A stretch of DNA of 64,000 bases from Armatimonadota bacterium (GTDB lineage: Bacteria; Armatimonadota; Chthonomonadetes; Chthonomonadales; CAJBBX01): the NCBI GenBank assembly GCA_026392115.1, contig JAPLCQ010000081.1:29376-93375 (forward strand), given 5' to 3'. Shown piece by piece: positions 25,317 to 33,933 of the stretch. Position 1 is the stretch's first letter, and the number at the start of each line of letters is the position of its first letter. The notes under the pieces are model-generated. The model searched no databases. It was given only the letters and a program-made list of their open reading frames with translations, and was not told the origin of the DNA. A program made the position numbers and the translations under genes.

Positions 25317-26209
25317 GCCCGCGCCTCGCGCCGCGCCAGCGCACGGACGATGCGTGCTCGGTGGTTTCGCTGGATCAGGGCGCACCAGACGTTGAGGCTG
25401 AGAAGGAACAGCACATAGGCCACTCCCAGCGCCATGCCGCGCTGGACCGCCGCTACCAGAAACGGAACATGCAGCAGCAGTCCGAGCAGATGCGAGACCT
25501 CGGCCACGCGCGACTGGCCGTCCAATCCCGCCAGGCCGGCTGCCCCGCGCGGCAGGAAATCGGGCCCGCTGCGGCTGCCCTCCGTCCCCGCGAAGGCGAC
25601 GGCGTAGACCCACAACACCACGCGCCGGAACCGCTCCGTGCCGGTGCGGCGAAAGAACGCGCCGGTCTCGAATCGGCGCGGCGCAAACCAGTACGACGCC
25701 GGCGGGCGGCTCAGGAACGCCGGTGCGGGTGCGTAACGCGCGGTCGGTCGGGCGGCGCCGGGGCCGTCCGGCAGGAGGTCCAGGCAGCGGGCGCGCTTGT
25801 AGCGCTCCAGGCCCACGCATGCCGCATGCATGGCGCAGAGCGCTCCGCCGTAGGCCGCCAGCAGGGCCGATCCCGAGGCCGCTCCCAGCGGCGCCAGCGG
25901 CGCCTGCACGGCCACGGCCAGCACGTTCACAACCTCGTGGTACCGGGACCACCAGGCGACGCGGCGGGCCTCGTCGGCATCGAAGGCGTCGCCCAGCGCA
26001 CCGCCCGCCGCCGGCGGCAGGCTCTCGCCGTACATGCCCGCCACAAGCCGGAAGAGCGGACGCAGGCCCAGACGCTCGTAGAGGGCCCCTCCCTGCTCGA
26101 GCGCGCTCACCGCAAGCCAGGCTTGCCAGAGGGATCGGCGGGAAGGGGCGTCCATCGCGCGGCTCTCGCCGTCAGCCATCGGTGGGTGCGGCGGTTGGGT
26201 CTCGGCCAT
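25313..26209 (-). CDS. Membrane protein with two CrtO-like (glycosyl acyltransferase) repeats
   Basis: The 298-aa protein starts at ATG 26209 with AGAGAGACC upstream. The C-terminal half (FETGAFFRRTGTERFRRVVLW, VAEVSHLLGLLLHVPF, LNVWCALIQRNHRARIVRAL) follows the layout of staphylococcal CrtO, the acyltransferase that finishes staphyloxanthin: FEKHGKFW...WKH, HWISILPVI, NVPIIIVQRYNRPRL. The N-terminal half repeats the plan (LEQGGALYERLGLRPLFR, HEVVNVLAVAVQ, CVGLERYKRARCLDLL), so it looks like an internal duplication. Several membrane helices are present. Role inferred: acylation of a membrane glycolipid made by the coupled glycosyltransferase. No carotenoid gene is in the window. Confidence 0.6.
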   Translation of the reverse strand: MAETQPPHPPMADGESRAMDAPSRRSLWQAWLAVSALEQGGALYERLGLRPLFRLVAGMYGESLPPAAGGALGDAFDADEARRVAWWSRYHEVVNVLAVAVQAPLAPLGAASGSALLAAYGGALCAMHAACVGLERYKRARCLDLLPDGPGAARPTARYAPAPAFLSRPPASYWFAPRRFETGAFFRRTGTERFRRVVLWVYAVAFAGTEGSRSGPDFLPRGAAGLAGLDGQSRVAEVSHLLGLLLHVPFLVAAVQRGMALGVAYVLFLLSLNVWCALIQRNHRARIVRALARREARA

Positions 26210-26636
26210 CCTGGTCTCTCTGCGGCGCCGGCCCCGGCGCGGACGCGGGTGGGATCGATCTCTCTCGCTTGTTATACCTGCGCGGCGATGCGACCGGTCG
26301 ATCAGCCTATGACCCGAGGGCGCCGGAGCGCCCCGTCTGCCGAAAGAACAGGGCGTTACGGCCTGGACGCCTATTGTGTAGCGACGGTACATATCGGACT
26401 GGGGTACACTACTCCATACTGCTGGACTCGTCCGGCAGGCGTAGGTCGTAGGAAGAGGTGTGGCGCTGCACCATCAATAGCTGTCCTCGATGCTGTGTAT
26501 TGCCGACCCGATTTGGTCTCTCTTGTCATTGAGTGTGTAGTGCGCTCCACCGGCTGCGGACCGCGCCGGCAAGCCCCCCGCATGTGACCGCCCGAACGCG
26601 CGTCAACGCGCGTCCCGGGCAGAGGGATCATTCATT
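26210..26636. other. 427-bp divergent intergenic region
   Basis: No gene is seen. On the minus strand TATAAC (complement of 26270-26275) may be a -10 box for the gene starting at 26209. On the plus strand GGGGTACACT (26401-26410) is a -10-like element; if used, the protease mRNA would have a leader of over 200 bases, lower in GC than its surroundings at 26460-26560. The tandem ACGCGCGT palindromes lie just before the protease start. I could not assign a known riboswitch. Confidence 0.4.
26596..26613. repeat. Tandem ACGCGCGT palindromes 10 bp apart
   Basis: ACGCGCGT at 26596-26603 and 26606-26613, each self-complementary, spaced by one helical turn and ending 23 bases before ATG 26637. It could be an operator or a hairpin near the ribosome site. 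Confidence 0.4.
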
Positions 26637-29600
26637 ATGTTCAGTTCCTGGCGCACCCCTGTTTGGGCCTTGGCGGCCCTGTGCCTGACCCCGGTCGTCG
26701 CGCCGGCTGCCCCTTCGGCCCGCTCCGGCGACCCCGTGCTCGAGGTCCGTCCGCCGTCGCCCGCGTTCCTGGAGTACCAGCAACGGTTGCAGTTGGGGAT
26801 GCCTCCTGCAACGGGCGTGATCCCGTCGCCCATCGACCGTTCCGATTCCGTGGGCATGCCGCTGAAGGGCATCCGGCTGATGGACGCCTTGCCCTCGTCC
26901 TATGATCTCCGCAACTTCGGCCGCGTCTCGCCGGTCAAGGATCAGCTGAACTGCGGCGCCTGTTGGGGCTTTGCCACCATGGGCGTGCTTGAAGGCGCCC
27001 AGCTCCCGGGCGAGTTGGTCGATTATTCGGAGAACCACCTGCTCAACACGTCCGGCTTCATACCGGGCCGTTGCGCGGGCGGCAACGAGGACATCGCCGC
27101 GGCCTACCTGATGCGCTGGAGCGGCCCCGTCGCCGAGGCGGACGACCCGTTTACGGCGACCTCGTTCACGTCCCCGTTGGGCCTGGCGCCGCGCAGGCAC
27201 CAGCAGAGCATGTACGACGTGCCTGGCCGAGCCGGCTTCACATCCAACGACCTGATCAAACAGGCTGTCATGCAGCTTGGGCCCATCTGGACATACATCC
27301 ACTGGCTGGATTCCTCGTACAACCGAACCACCTCGGCCTACTACTACAGCGGCACGAGCTACCACAACCACTCGGTTCTCATAGTCGGCTGGGATGACAA
27401 CTACAGCCGCACGAACTTCACGGCGCCCCCGCCCGGCAACGGCGCGTTCTTGATCAAGAACAGCTGGGGAACCAGCCGCGATCAACAAGGCTTCTTCTGG
27501 CTCTCCTACTATGACGTATGGGCGGGCAAGAACCTCTACTTCTTCCCTCCGGGCGAGCCGGTGACGAACTACGGCTCGATCTACCAGTACGACCCGCTGG
27601 GCCAGACGATGACCTCGAGCCTCGGGTCGGATTCCGCCTGGTTCGCCAACATCTTCACAGCGGAGCGTGACGATGAGGTGGCCGCCGTGGGGTTCTATAC
27701 GACGGGTCCCTCCACGAACTACCGCGTCCGCGTCCGCACCGGCGTCGGCAGCCTTCCGGGCACGGGCGCTCTCGCTGCTGACGTCACCGGTACGTTGGTC
27801 TACGCCGGCTACGAAACCATTCGCATTCCGGCGGTTCCCATCTGCAAGGGCGAGCGCTTCTCGGTGGAGGTCTATATAAAGTCGCCTGGCGCCCGGTACC
27901 CGATGTCCATCGAGGCGCCCGTCGCCAGCTATGCCGCTCCCACGGCCACCGTCGGTCAGAGCTACTTCAGCAGCGACGGCGCGTACTGGCGCGACCTCAC
28001 CACCAAGTTCGCCAACGCCAACGTCTGTGTGAAGGCCTACACCCGTGCGCCGGACGTGACGTCCGTGGCGGTCGCCTCGACCGCAGGCGTCGTGGGCAGC
28101 GCAGTGACGCTCAACGCCATACTGACGAACGATACGGCGCACCAGCCGGTGCAGGGCGCCCAGGTGGCGTTCGCGGTGGCCGGCGGCGCCGCGGGCACGG
28201 CGACAACGGACGCCCAGGGCAACGCCGCGGTCACCTTCGTGGTGCCGGAGACCCTTCCGGTGGGCAACGTTACGCTGACGGCGACGTACGCCGGCGCGAC
28301 GCTGATCCGGGCCGCCTCGGGCGCCGGCACGCTGACCGTGTCCGCGGCCCAGACATCGCTCTCCTGCGGTAGCGCCGAGACCCATCCGGGAGATGCGGTC
28401 GACCTGCACGCGACTCTAACCCGCGTCACCGACGGCGCGGCGCTCTCCGGCCGGTCGGTGGCATTCTCGCTTGCGGGCTCCGCGCTGGGCACGGCCGTTA
28501 CCGACGGCGGCGGCCAGGCGACGCTGGGCTTCACCGTACCCGCCTCCACCGCGGGCGGAAAGTACGTGGTCGGCGCCGCGTTCACGGGCGACGCGCACCA
28601 CGCCGCTTCGTCCAGTTCGGGCCAGCTCCTGGTCATTGGACCGCCGACGGCCACCGCGGGCTCCGGCTTCGGTCTGGCGGGCAAGTCGATCGCCATCACC
28701 CTGGCGGGCGTCGATCCGCAATCGTTGCCGCTCACCTTCGCGGTTGTCTCGCAGCCCGCGCACGGCTCGCTCACCGGCGCCGCGCCCGATCTGACCTACC
28801 AGCCCGCCGCCGGATGGACGGGCGACGACGCCTTCACCTTCACGGTCAACAACGGCTACCTCACCAGCGCGGCGGCCACTGTGACGCTCCGCTCCGGTGG
28901 TGTCGTGACGGTCACAACCGTCGCCGGCGCCGCGGGCCAGGTGGGTGAGGTGGTCCATCTCCGCTCCACAACGACCACTGCCGCCGGAGCCGCCCTCGCC
29001 GGCGTTGCCGTCACCCTGACCACGCCCGACGGCGCCGCGCACACCGCCGCCACGGATGCCGCCGGCGTTGCCGACCTGGCATGGGAGGTGCCCGCCCGCA
29101 ACCGGGGCGGGACCGTTACCGCCGCCTACGCGGGAGATGCCTCCACGGAGCCCAGCAGCGGCACGGCGAACCTCAGCGTGACGGTCACCACCCGCCTCGT
29201 CGTGAGTGCCGCCAGTGGGGCCGCGGGCAGCCGCGTCGCCATCGGCGCCTGCCTCTACGAGGGCGTGGGGATCTCGGGGATTGACGGAAAGAGCCTCTCG
29301 CTTCGGGTTGACGGCGGCGCGGCGATCCCGTTCGACGGGCCAACGGCGATCGCCACCGGCAAGGCGGTCTGCACCTACACCATCCCGACGGGAATGGCCG
29401 GCGGGGCGCACACCACGACCGTGAGCTTTGCCGGCGACGCCGACTGGCCGGCGGCATCGGCATCCTCGACGCTTACCGTCGCGGCGTCGAAGCCCACCTA
29501 CTCCTGGCTCTACGTGTATAAGGGCACGGTGGGCGTCAGCAGCAAGTCGGTGATGTACCTCTACGAGGTCGCCGCCGGCGGAGCGCTGTTGCCGCTGGCG

Positions 29601-29789
29601 GGCCGCACGGTGCGCTTCTCGGTCGCCGGCACGCTGCTCTCCACGGTTACCACCGCGGCCGACGGCAAGGGGATCTACACCTACATCCCCGCGGCGGCGG
29701 GCACATTCGCCGCTCAGACGGTGTTCAGCGGCGATGCTTCGTACACCGCGTCGTCTGCCACCGGTACTCTGACGGTGGTGAACCCGTAG
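26637..29789 (+). CDS. Secreted papain-like (C1) cysteine protease with lectin-like, Ig and cadherin-like domains
   Basis: The 1050-aa protein has a signal peptide (TPVWALAALCLTPVVAPAAP). The protease domain, about residues 80-300, has QLNCGACWGF (catalytic Gln and Cys near 102-108), HNHSVLIVGWDDNY (His near 244) and LIKNSWGTS (Asn near 279). Next, about 310-465, is the lectin-like domain common after bacterial papains (SAWFANIFTAERDDEVAAVGFYT). Then follow Ig-like repeats of the Big_3_5 type, a cadherin-like Big_9 unit (LPLTFAVVSQPAHGSLTG) near residue 700, more Ig repeats, and an end module like those of the RCC1 proteins. Likely a surface or secreted protease. A strong terminator follows at 29805. 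Confidence 0.9.
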   Translation: MFSSWRTPVWALAALCLTPVVAPAAPSARSGDPVLEVRPPSPAFLEYQQRLQLGMPPATGVIPSPIDRSDSVGMPLKGIRLMDALPSSYDLRNFGRVSPVKDQLNCGACWGFATMGVLEGAQLPGELVDYSENHLLNTSGFIPGRCAGGNEDIAAAYLMRWSGPVAEADDPFTATSFTSPLGLAPRRHQQSMYDVPGRAGFTSNDLIKQAVMQLGPIWTYIHWLDSSYNRTTSAYYYSGTSYHNHSVLIVGWDDNYSRTNFTAPPPGNGAFLIKNSWGTSRDQQGFFWLSYYDVWAGKNLYFFPPGEPVTNYGSIYQYDPLGQTMTSSLGSDSAWFANIFTAERDDEVAAVGFYTTGPSTNYRVRVRTGVGSLPGTGALAADVTGTLVYAGYETIRIPAVPICKGERFSVEVYIKSPGARYPMSIEAPVASYAAPTATVGQSYFSSDGAYWRDLTTKFANANVCVKAYTRAPDVTSVAVASTAGVVGSAVTLNAILTNDTAHQPVQGAQVAFAVAGGAAGTATTDAQGNAAVTFVVPETLPVGNVTLTATYAGATLIRAASGAGTLTVSAAQTSLSCGSAETHPGDAVDLHATLTRVTDGAALSGRSVAFSLAGSALGTAVTDGGGQATLGFTVPASTAGGKYVVGAAFTGDAHHAASSSSGQLLVIGPPTATAGSGFGLAGKSIAITLAGVDPQSLPLTFAVVSQPAHGSLTGAAPDLTYQPAAGWTGDDAFTFTVNNGYLTSAAATVTLRSGGVVTVTTVAGAAGQVGEVVHLRSTTTTAAGAALAGVAVTLTTPDGAAHTAATDAAGVADLAWEVPARNRGGTVTAAYAGDASTEPSSGTANLSVTVTTRLVVSAASGAAGSRVAIGACLYEGVGISGIDGKSLSLRVDGGAAIPFDGPTAIATGKAVCTYTIPTGMAGGAHTTTVSFAGDADWPAASASSTLTVAASKPTYSWLYVYKGTVGVSSKSVMYLYEVAAGGALLPLAGRTVRFSVAGTLLSTVTTAADGKGIYTYIPAAAGTFAAQTVFSGDASYTASSATGTLTVVNP

Positions 29790-29804
29790 GCTCGACCGTC
29801 GTTC

Positions 29805-29841
29805 AAAGGCCCCCCGGCGATCGCTTCGCCGGGGGGCCTTT
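29805..29841. terminator. Strong bidirectional terminator
   Basis: A perfect 16-bp stem (AAAGGCCCCCCGGCGA with its complement) around a 5-base loop, with A's on the left and T's on the right, 16 bases after the protease stop and before the convergent dsbD end. Confidence 0.9.
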
Positions 29842-29876
29842 TCCTCGTCAATCCGGCCAGCTCCACGAGCCGGGGA

Positions 29877-31111
29877 CTACTTTGCCGCCTTGCGCAGGAA
29901 GGCGGCGAACTCCCGTGGGTCTCGCGTGGCCCCCTCGAACTTGTCGATGACAGAGCCGTCGGGCCGAACCAGCACGTAGGTGGGCAGGGCCTGGTTGCCC
30001 GCCAGCTTGCCCTGGAGCTTCTGATTGGCCCGGTCGGCATTGGTGGGGCGGTCCGTGTAGAGCTGCACCTGGACGAGGCCCCGAAGCGCGGCGGCCACCT
30101 CCGGCACGGGGAAGACGTTCTTCTCCATGTACCGGCAGTTGGCGCAGGTGACGCCCGTGAAGTCGACGAAGACGGTCTTGCCGCCATCCCTGGCCTTCAG
30201 CAGCGCCTCCTCGTAGGTGGCGGCATGGATGGCGCCCGCGGACGCCTCCACCCGGCCGGACTTCGACGGGTACGGCTCCGGCGGCAGGAACGGATCGATC
30301 AGGTCCAGCTTGCGTCCGTTGAGGCCAGACAGCAGCGACACGCAGGCCGCCAGCGTGGCGAACCCGAAGAGGCGCCGTAGCCGGCCCACCGTGCGCAACG
30401 CCTCGGGAAGTCCCACGAGGTAGGCTGCGAGCATGGCGAAGATGGCGATCCAGAGCGCCAGGAAGACGGGCTTCGTGATCCATCCCGCGCTCCAGCCGAG
30501 GTCGGCGTTGGAGAAGAACTTCACCGCCGCCGCCAGTTCGATGAAGGCCAGCACCGGCTTGACCGAGGCCAGCCAGTTGCCCGACTTCGGCATCCGCGAG
30601 ATGGCGCTCGGGAAGAGGGCGAGCAGGAAGAAGGGCAGCGCGAAGGCCGCGCCATAGGCCGCCATGCCCAGCGTGGGGTAGAGCAGGCTGCCGCGCGCCG
30701 CCGCGGCCAGGAGCGCCGCCGCAAGAGGCCGAAGAGGTTGAACGCCAGCGCCACGAACAGCACTCCCAGAGCAAGGTTTACCCACGGGTTGGCGGCGAAG
30801 TTGGAGATGCCCGTGGCCCCGAAGAGCACCGCCGCGAGGATGCCCAGCACGGCGAACGTCGAGGCGATGCCGAGCGCGTAGGCGATGGCAGCAGGCATGG
30901 CCGAGCCGTCGGTGCGCTTGCTGAAGTAGCTCACCGTCACCGGGATCATGGGGAAGACGCAAGGGGTGAGAAGCGAGGCCAGGCCGCCGACGAAGCAGGC
31001 GCCCAGAAACGCGCCGAGCCCCGCGCCGGCCGCGGCGTCCGGGGTCTGGCCGTAGGCGACCGAGGCGGCCAGCATCAGTCCGGCCGACCAGGCGAGGGAT
31101 CGTAACCTCAA
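29877..31111 (-). pseudogene. dsbD: Broken dsbD-like thiol:disulfide transporter (frameshift with internal deletion)
   Basis: From a TTG at 31111, overlapping the upstream stop as TTGA, the frame encodes a signal segment and the CcdA-like start with LASLLTPCVFPMIPVTVSYFS (first redox Cys). It continues to NLFGLL near 30745 and then reads into basic nonsense. The rest is in another frame: LYPTLGMAAYGAAFALPFFLLALFP through more helices to a thioredoxin-like C-terminal domain with VTCANCRYMEKNVF. About 50 residues that should carry the second membrane Cys (a PC.GP motif) are missing at the junction near 30700-30745, so more than a single-base shift is involved. Either a real dead gene or an assembly collapse of a GC-rich stretch. 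Confidence 0.8.
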
Positions 31112-31530
31112 GGCTTGATGGCCACCGTCACATTGGCCTCGGCCGGCGGCAGGCAGGCGCGGTCGTTGCACATCTGCGTGGTTACGGAGAGGCTGATGCG
31201 GCCCGACTTGGGGGGCGACTTCAGCGTCACGGGGATGGTCACCACGCCGGCGTAAATCTGCGCCGCGCCTTCGAACGTCTGGTACGGCTTCGTCTTGGGC
31301 CACGCGATGAGCGCCTTGGCGCCCTTGGGCTCCTTGACGGCGATGGCGGTGGGCACACCGGACTTTTCGGTCGGTCCATAGATATGGTATCCCGCCGGGA
31401 TCGCCAGCTTCAGGGTCACCTTCGATCCGGACACGGCGGCGGTGACGGTGACGGACTGCGCCGAGGCCGCGGCGGCGAGTCCCAGGCTGAGGCCGGCGGC
31501 GGCGACGAGCGCGATGGCGTGCTTGCGCAT
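31108..31530 (-). CDS. Periplasmic DsbD alpha-domain-like protein (thiol:disulfide corrector domain)
   Basis: The 140-aa protein has a signal peptide (MRKHAIALVAAAGLSLGLAAAASA). An Ig-like fold follows (VTLKLAIPAGYHIYGPTEKSG, KPYQTFEGAAQIYAGVVTIPVTL) with the paired cysteines in QMCNDRACLPP near residue 120, as in the N-terminal domain of DsbD. Role: accept electrons from the membrane domain and pass them to periplasmic partners such as cytochrome assembly proteins. It is coupled to the dsbD-like gene, so DsbD is here split into two proteins. If that gene is really broken, this one has lost its electron source. Confidence 0.85.
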   Translation of the reverse strand: MRKHAIALVAAAGLSLGLAAAASAQSVTVTAAVSGSKVTLKLAIPAGYHIYGPTEKSGVPTAIAVKEPKGAKALIAWPKTKPYQTFEGAAQIYAGVVTIPVTLKSPPKSGRISLSVTTQMCNDRACLPPAEANVTVAIKP

Positions 31531-31614
31531 CTGTTTCTCCTCTGGCGTTGCATTGCGGCCCCGCCCGATGGGGGCGAGGGCCGAAGGGTCATACGTTGGC
31601 GTCAGGCGCCGTCG

Positions 31615-32781
31615 TCACCGCCCGGCGACGGCCTCCCGCAGTTGCTTCTCGGTGAAGTGGACGGAGATGGCCTGCTGCTCGCCGGGCAGGTCGGCGGTGC
31701 CCACCGAATAGTAGAGGCAGACGATGCTTCCGTCTGCGTTCTGCACCACGGAGGGGTAGCCGCAATCCCCGCTCTGCGAGTTCCAGCCCACCAGCACGCG
31801 GCCGGCGTAGTTCCAGCTCTTGCCTCCGTCGGCGCTGGTCACGGCCATGGCGCCGAGCGGCGCGTGGCGGCGTCCGGTGATCATGAGCACCTTGCCGCTC
31901 CGGAGCCGCACCATGTCCGCGGGGTGCTCGGCCCAGCGGTGGTCGCCGTCGCCGGTCACCTGTCGCGGCGCGCTCCAGGTGCGTCCGCCGTCGGAAGACG
32001 ACGTGATGTCCACGTAGGAGTTGCCGTTGCGCATGGCGGCCAGTACCTCGCCCGACGAAGTCTGCAGCAACGCGGTCTCGTTGTGGTCGGTGGCGGAGAT
32101 GAGCGACCAGTCCGACCAGGTCGCTCCGTTGTCCCGCGAGCGGATCACGCCCACCATGTCGCCGTGCGAGCCGGCCGGCGGCTTGCCCGGCCCTTCGTAG
32201 TTCGGGTTCGCGTTGCCGTAGACCGACATGAGCGCGGTCCCGTCCTTCAGCACGATGATCCGCCCGTACGGCGAGCAACCGTTGCCCAGCGGGCCCTTGA
32301 AGAGCGGACGTTTGGCGCTCCAGGTCTTGCCGCCGTCCTTGGAGACCACGTAGAAGAGGTCGAAGCCGCCGCGGGAGGCATCCCAGTTGCCCGCGGCGTC
32401 GTAGCAGGAGCACTCGCCGTAGGCCAGGACAAGGTCGCCGTTGCGCATCTGGCCCAACGCCGGGTTGCGATCATCCCACTCGCCGTCCACCACCGTGCGT
32501 GGGGCGGTCCAGGTTCGACCCCCGTCGGTGGACTCGATCCAGTCGAGCCTGCCGGCTTTGCCCAGGTGCGAGGCCCCGCCGCGGAGTACGGCCACCAGCT
32601 TGCCGCCGCGCAGGCGGACCATCACGGGGAAGTAGCCTCCTCCCTTCACGGCCACCACGCGTTCCGCCGCGCTCAGTCGCGGCAGGTCCGTCTCGGCTTG
32701 CTGCACCGGATCGGCCATCGTACGTCCTCCCGATATCGCCACGAGTGCGGCGACCAGCGCCGCGTGTCCGCACGGTTGCAT
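31615..32781 (-). CDS. Secreted sialidase-like BNR/Asp-box protein
   Basis: The 388-aa protein has a short signal sequence (HAALVAALVAISGGRTMA) and starts at ATG 32781 with GAGAGGGGA upstream. Five Asp-box type repeats are seen: STDGGRTWTAP, SKDGGKTWSAK, SRDNGATWSDW, SSDGGRTWSAP, SADGGKSWNYA. They mark a six-bladed propeller of the exo-alpha-sialidase superfamily. Near residue 45 VMVRLRGGKLVAV could contain an Arg of the substrate triad. The substrate may be sialic acid, KDO or another sugar acid. It lies 84 bases upstream of the DsbD-alpha gene on the same strand but is probably a separate function. Confidence 0.85.
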   Translation of the reverse strand: MQPCGHAALVAALVAISGGRTMADPVQQAETDLPRLSAAERVVAVKGGGYFPVMVRLRGGKLVAVLRGGASHLGKAGRLDWIESTDGGRTWTAPRTVVDGEWDDRNPALGQMRNGDLVLAYGECSCYDAAGNWDASRGGFDLFYVVSKDGGKTWSAKRPLFKGPLGNGCSPYGRIIVLKDGTALMSVYGNANPNYEGPGKPPAGSHGDMVGVIRSRDNGATWSDWSLISATDHNETALLQTSSGEVLAAMRNGNSYVDITSSSDGGRTWSAPRQVTGDGDHRWAEHPADMVRLRSGKVLMITGRRHAPLGAMAVTSADGGKSWNYAGRVLVGWNSQSGDCGYPSVVQNADGSIVCLYYSVGTADLPGEQQAISVHFTEKQLREAVAGR

Positions 32782-32992
32782 CGTCGTATCCCCTCTCCCC
32801 GTCGCTCTACGATACCCCGCCGGCGCGTCCTGTGCGCGGCGCTCTGTGGGGCCGTTGGAATGGCCTGTCTCCGGGTTCTTCGTTGCGGCGGGGAGGGTAT
32901 CCGCCCGGCAGGGGCGAACCTTAGAAAGAGACGCCGAGCGGACGGCCGGCCTGTCCATGCCGCCACTGTCCGCGAAGCCCTGGAGGAGTGAG

Positions 32993-33928
32993 ATGACACG
33001 CTTCGGTACGACCAGCCGCCGCGAGTTCGTCGCGGCTTCGGGTGTGGTAGCCCTTGGGCTCATGGGAGGCTCCGCAATGGCAGAAGAGAAGACCTACAAG
33101 ACCAAGCTTCACCGCGCGATGATCGTCGGCAAGCCGGATGAGGCGGCGCTCCGTCCGCTGAAGGAGGCCGGGTTCGAAGGCGTGGAGTCCACCGCACTGC
33201 TGCCGGAGGACGAGGCCAAGCAGTGCCGCGAGATCGCCGAGCGCATGGGTATGCGCATCCACTCGGTGCTCGCCGGCTGGGACCCCGGCACACTGGACAA
33301 GGCCGTCCGAGCCGCCGCGGGCTATGGGGCCGACGCGGTCCTCATCGTTCCCGGCGCCATCCACGGGATGAAGATGCCCGAGCCCTGGGAACTGAGCATC
33401 AGGTTCGACCCGAAGACCGGGCACCTGAAGCAGGTGGTCGAGGGTGACAACGCGCCCTACGCGGCGTACATCGAGGCTCACGACAAGGCCACTGACGACG
33501 CCCACAAGTCCGTCGGCGCTGTTGTGCCCCTGGCCGAGAAGCTGAAGGTGGCCATCGCGCTGGAGAATGTCTGGAACAACCTCTGGTCGAAGCCGGACCT
33601 CTTCAAGAACCTCGTCACGTCGTTCAACAGCCCCTACGTCAAGGCCTACTTCGACGTCGGCAACCACGTGAAGTACATGGTTCCGCCGGAGACCTGGATA
33701 CGCACCCTCGGCAAGCACCTCTCGAAGATACACATCAAGGACTTCAAGCTGGCCGCCAACGGGCACGGCGGCGAGTTCGTCCATCCTCGCGACGGCAGCG
33801 TCAACTGGCCCGCCGTGCGCGACGCGCTGGAGGCCGTGAAGTACAACGGCTGGCTCACCATCGAGGACGGCGGCCTCCCGCTGACCGAGTTCCGCAGCCG
33901 CCTGGACGATATCATCGCGGGGAGATAA
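32993..33928 (+). CDS. Tat-exported sugar phosphate isomerase/epimerase-type TIM barrel
   Basis: The 311-aa protein begins with a Tat signal, [20 protein letters not shown]. The barrel has the xylose-isomerase-like TIM pattern: [46 protein letters not shown] (metal-binding Glu), [10 protein letters not shown] (Asp), KIHIKDFKL (His/Asp) and WLTIEDGG (Glu). Such proteins isomerise or epimerise sugars with a divalent metal; the exported members are often paired with Gfo/Idh/MocA oxidoreductases, as here, with only 5 bases to the next gene. The start ATG 32993 has TGGAGGAGTGAG upstream. Confidence 0.9.
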   Translation: MTRFGTTSRREFVAASGVVALGLMGGSAMAEEKTYKTKLHRAMIVGKPDEAALRPLKEAGFEGVESTALLPEDEAKQCREIAERMGMRIHSVLAGWDPGTLDKAVRAAAGYGADAVLIVPGAIHGMKMPEPWELSIRFDPKTGHLKQVVEGDNAPYAAYIEAHDKATDDAHKSVGAVVPLAEKLKVAIALENVWNNLWSKPDLFKNLVTSFNSPYVKAYFDVGNHVKYMVPPETWIRTLGKHLSKIHIKDFKLAANGHGGEFVHPRDGSVNWPAVRDALEAVKYNGWLTIEDGGLPLTEFRSRLDDIIAGR

Positions 33929-33933
33929 CTGCT

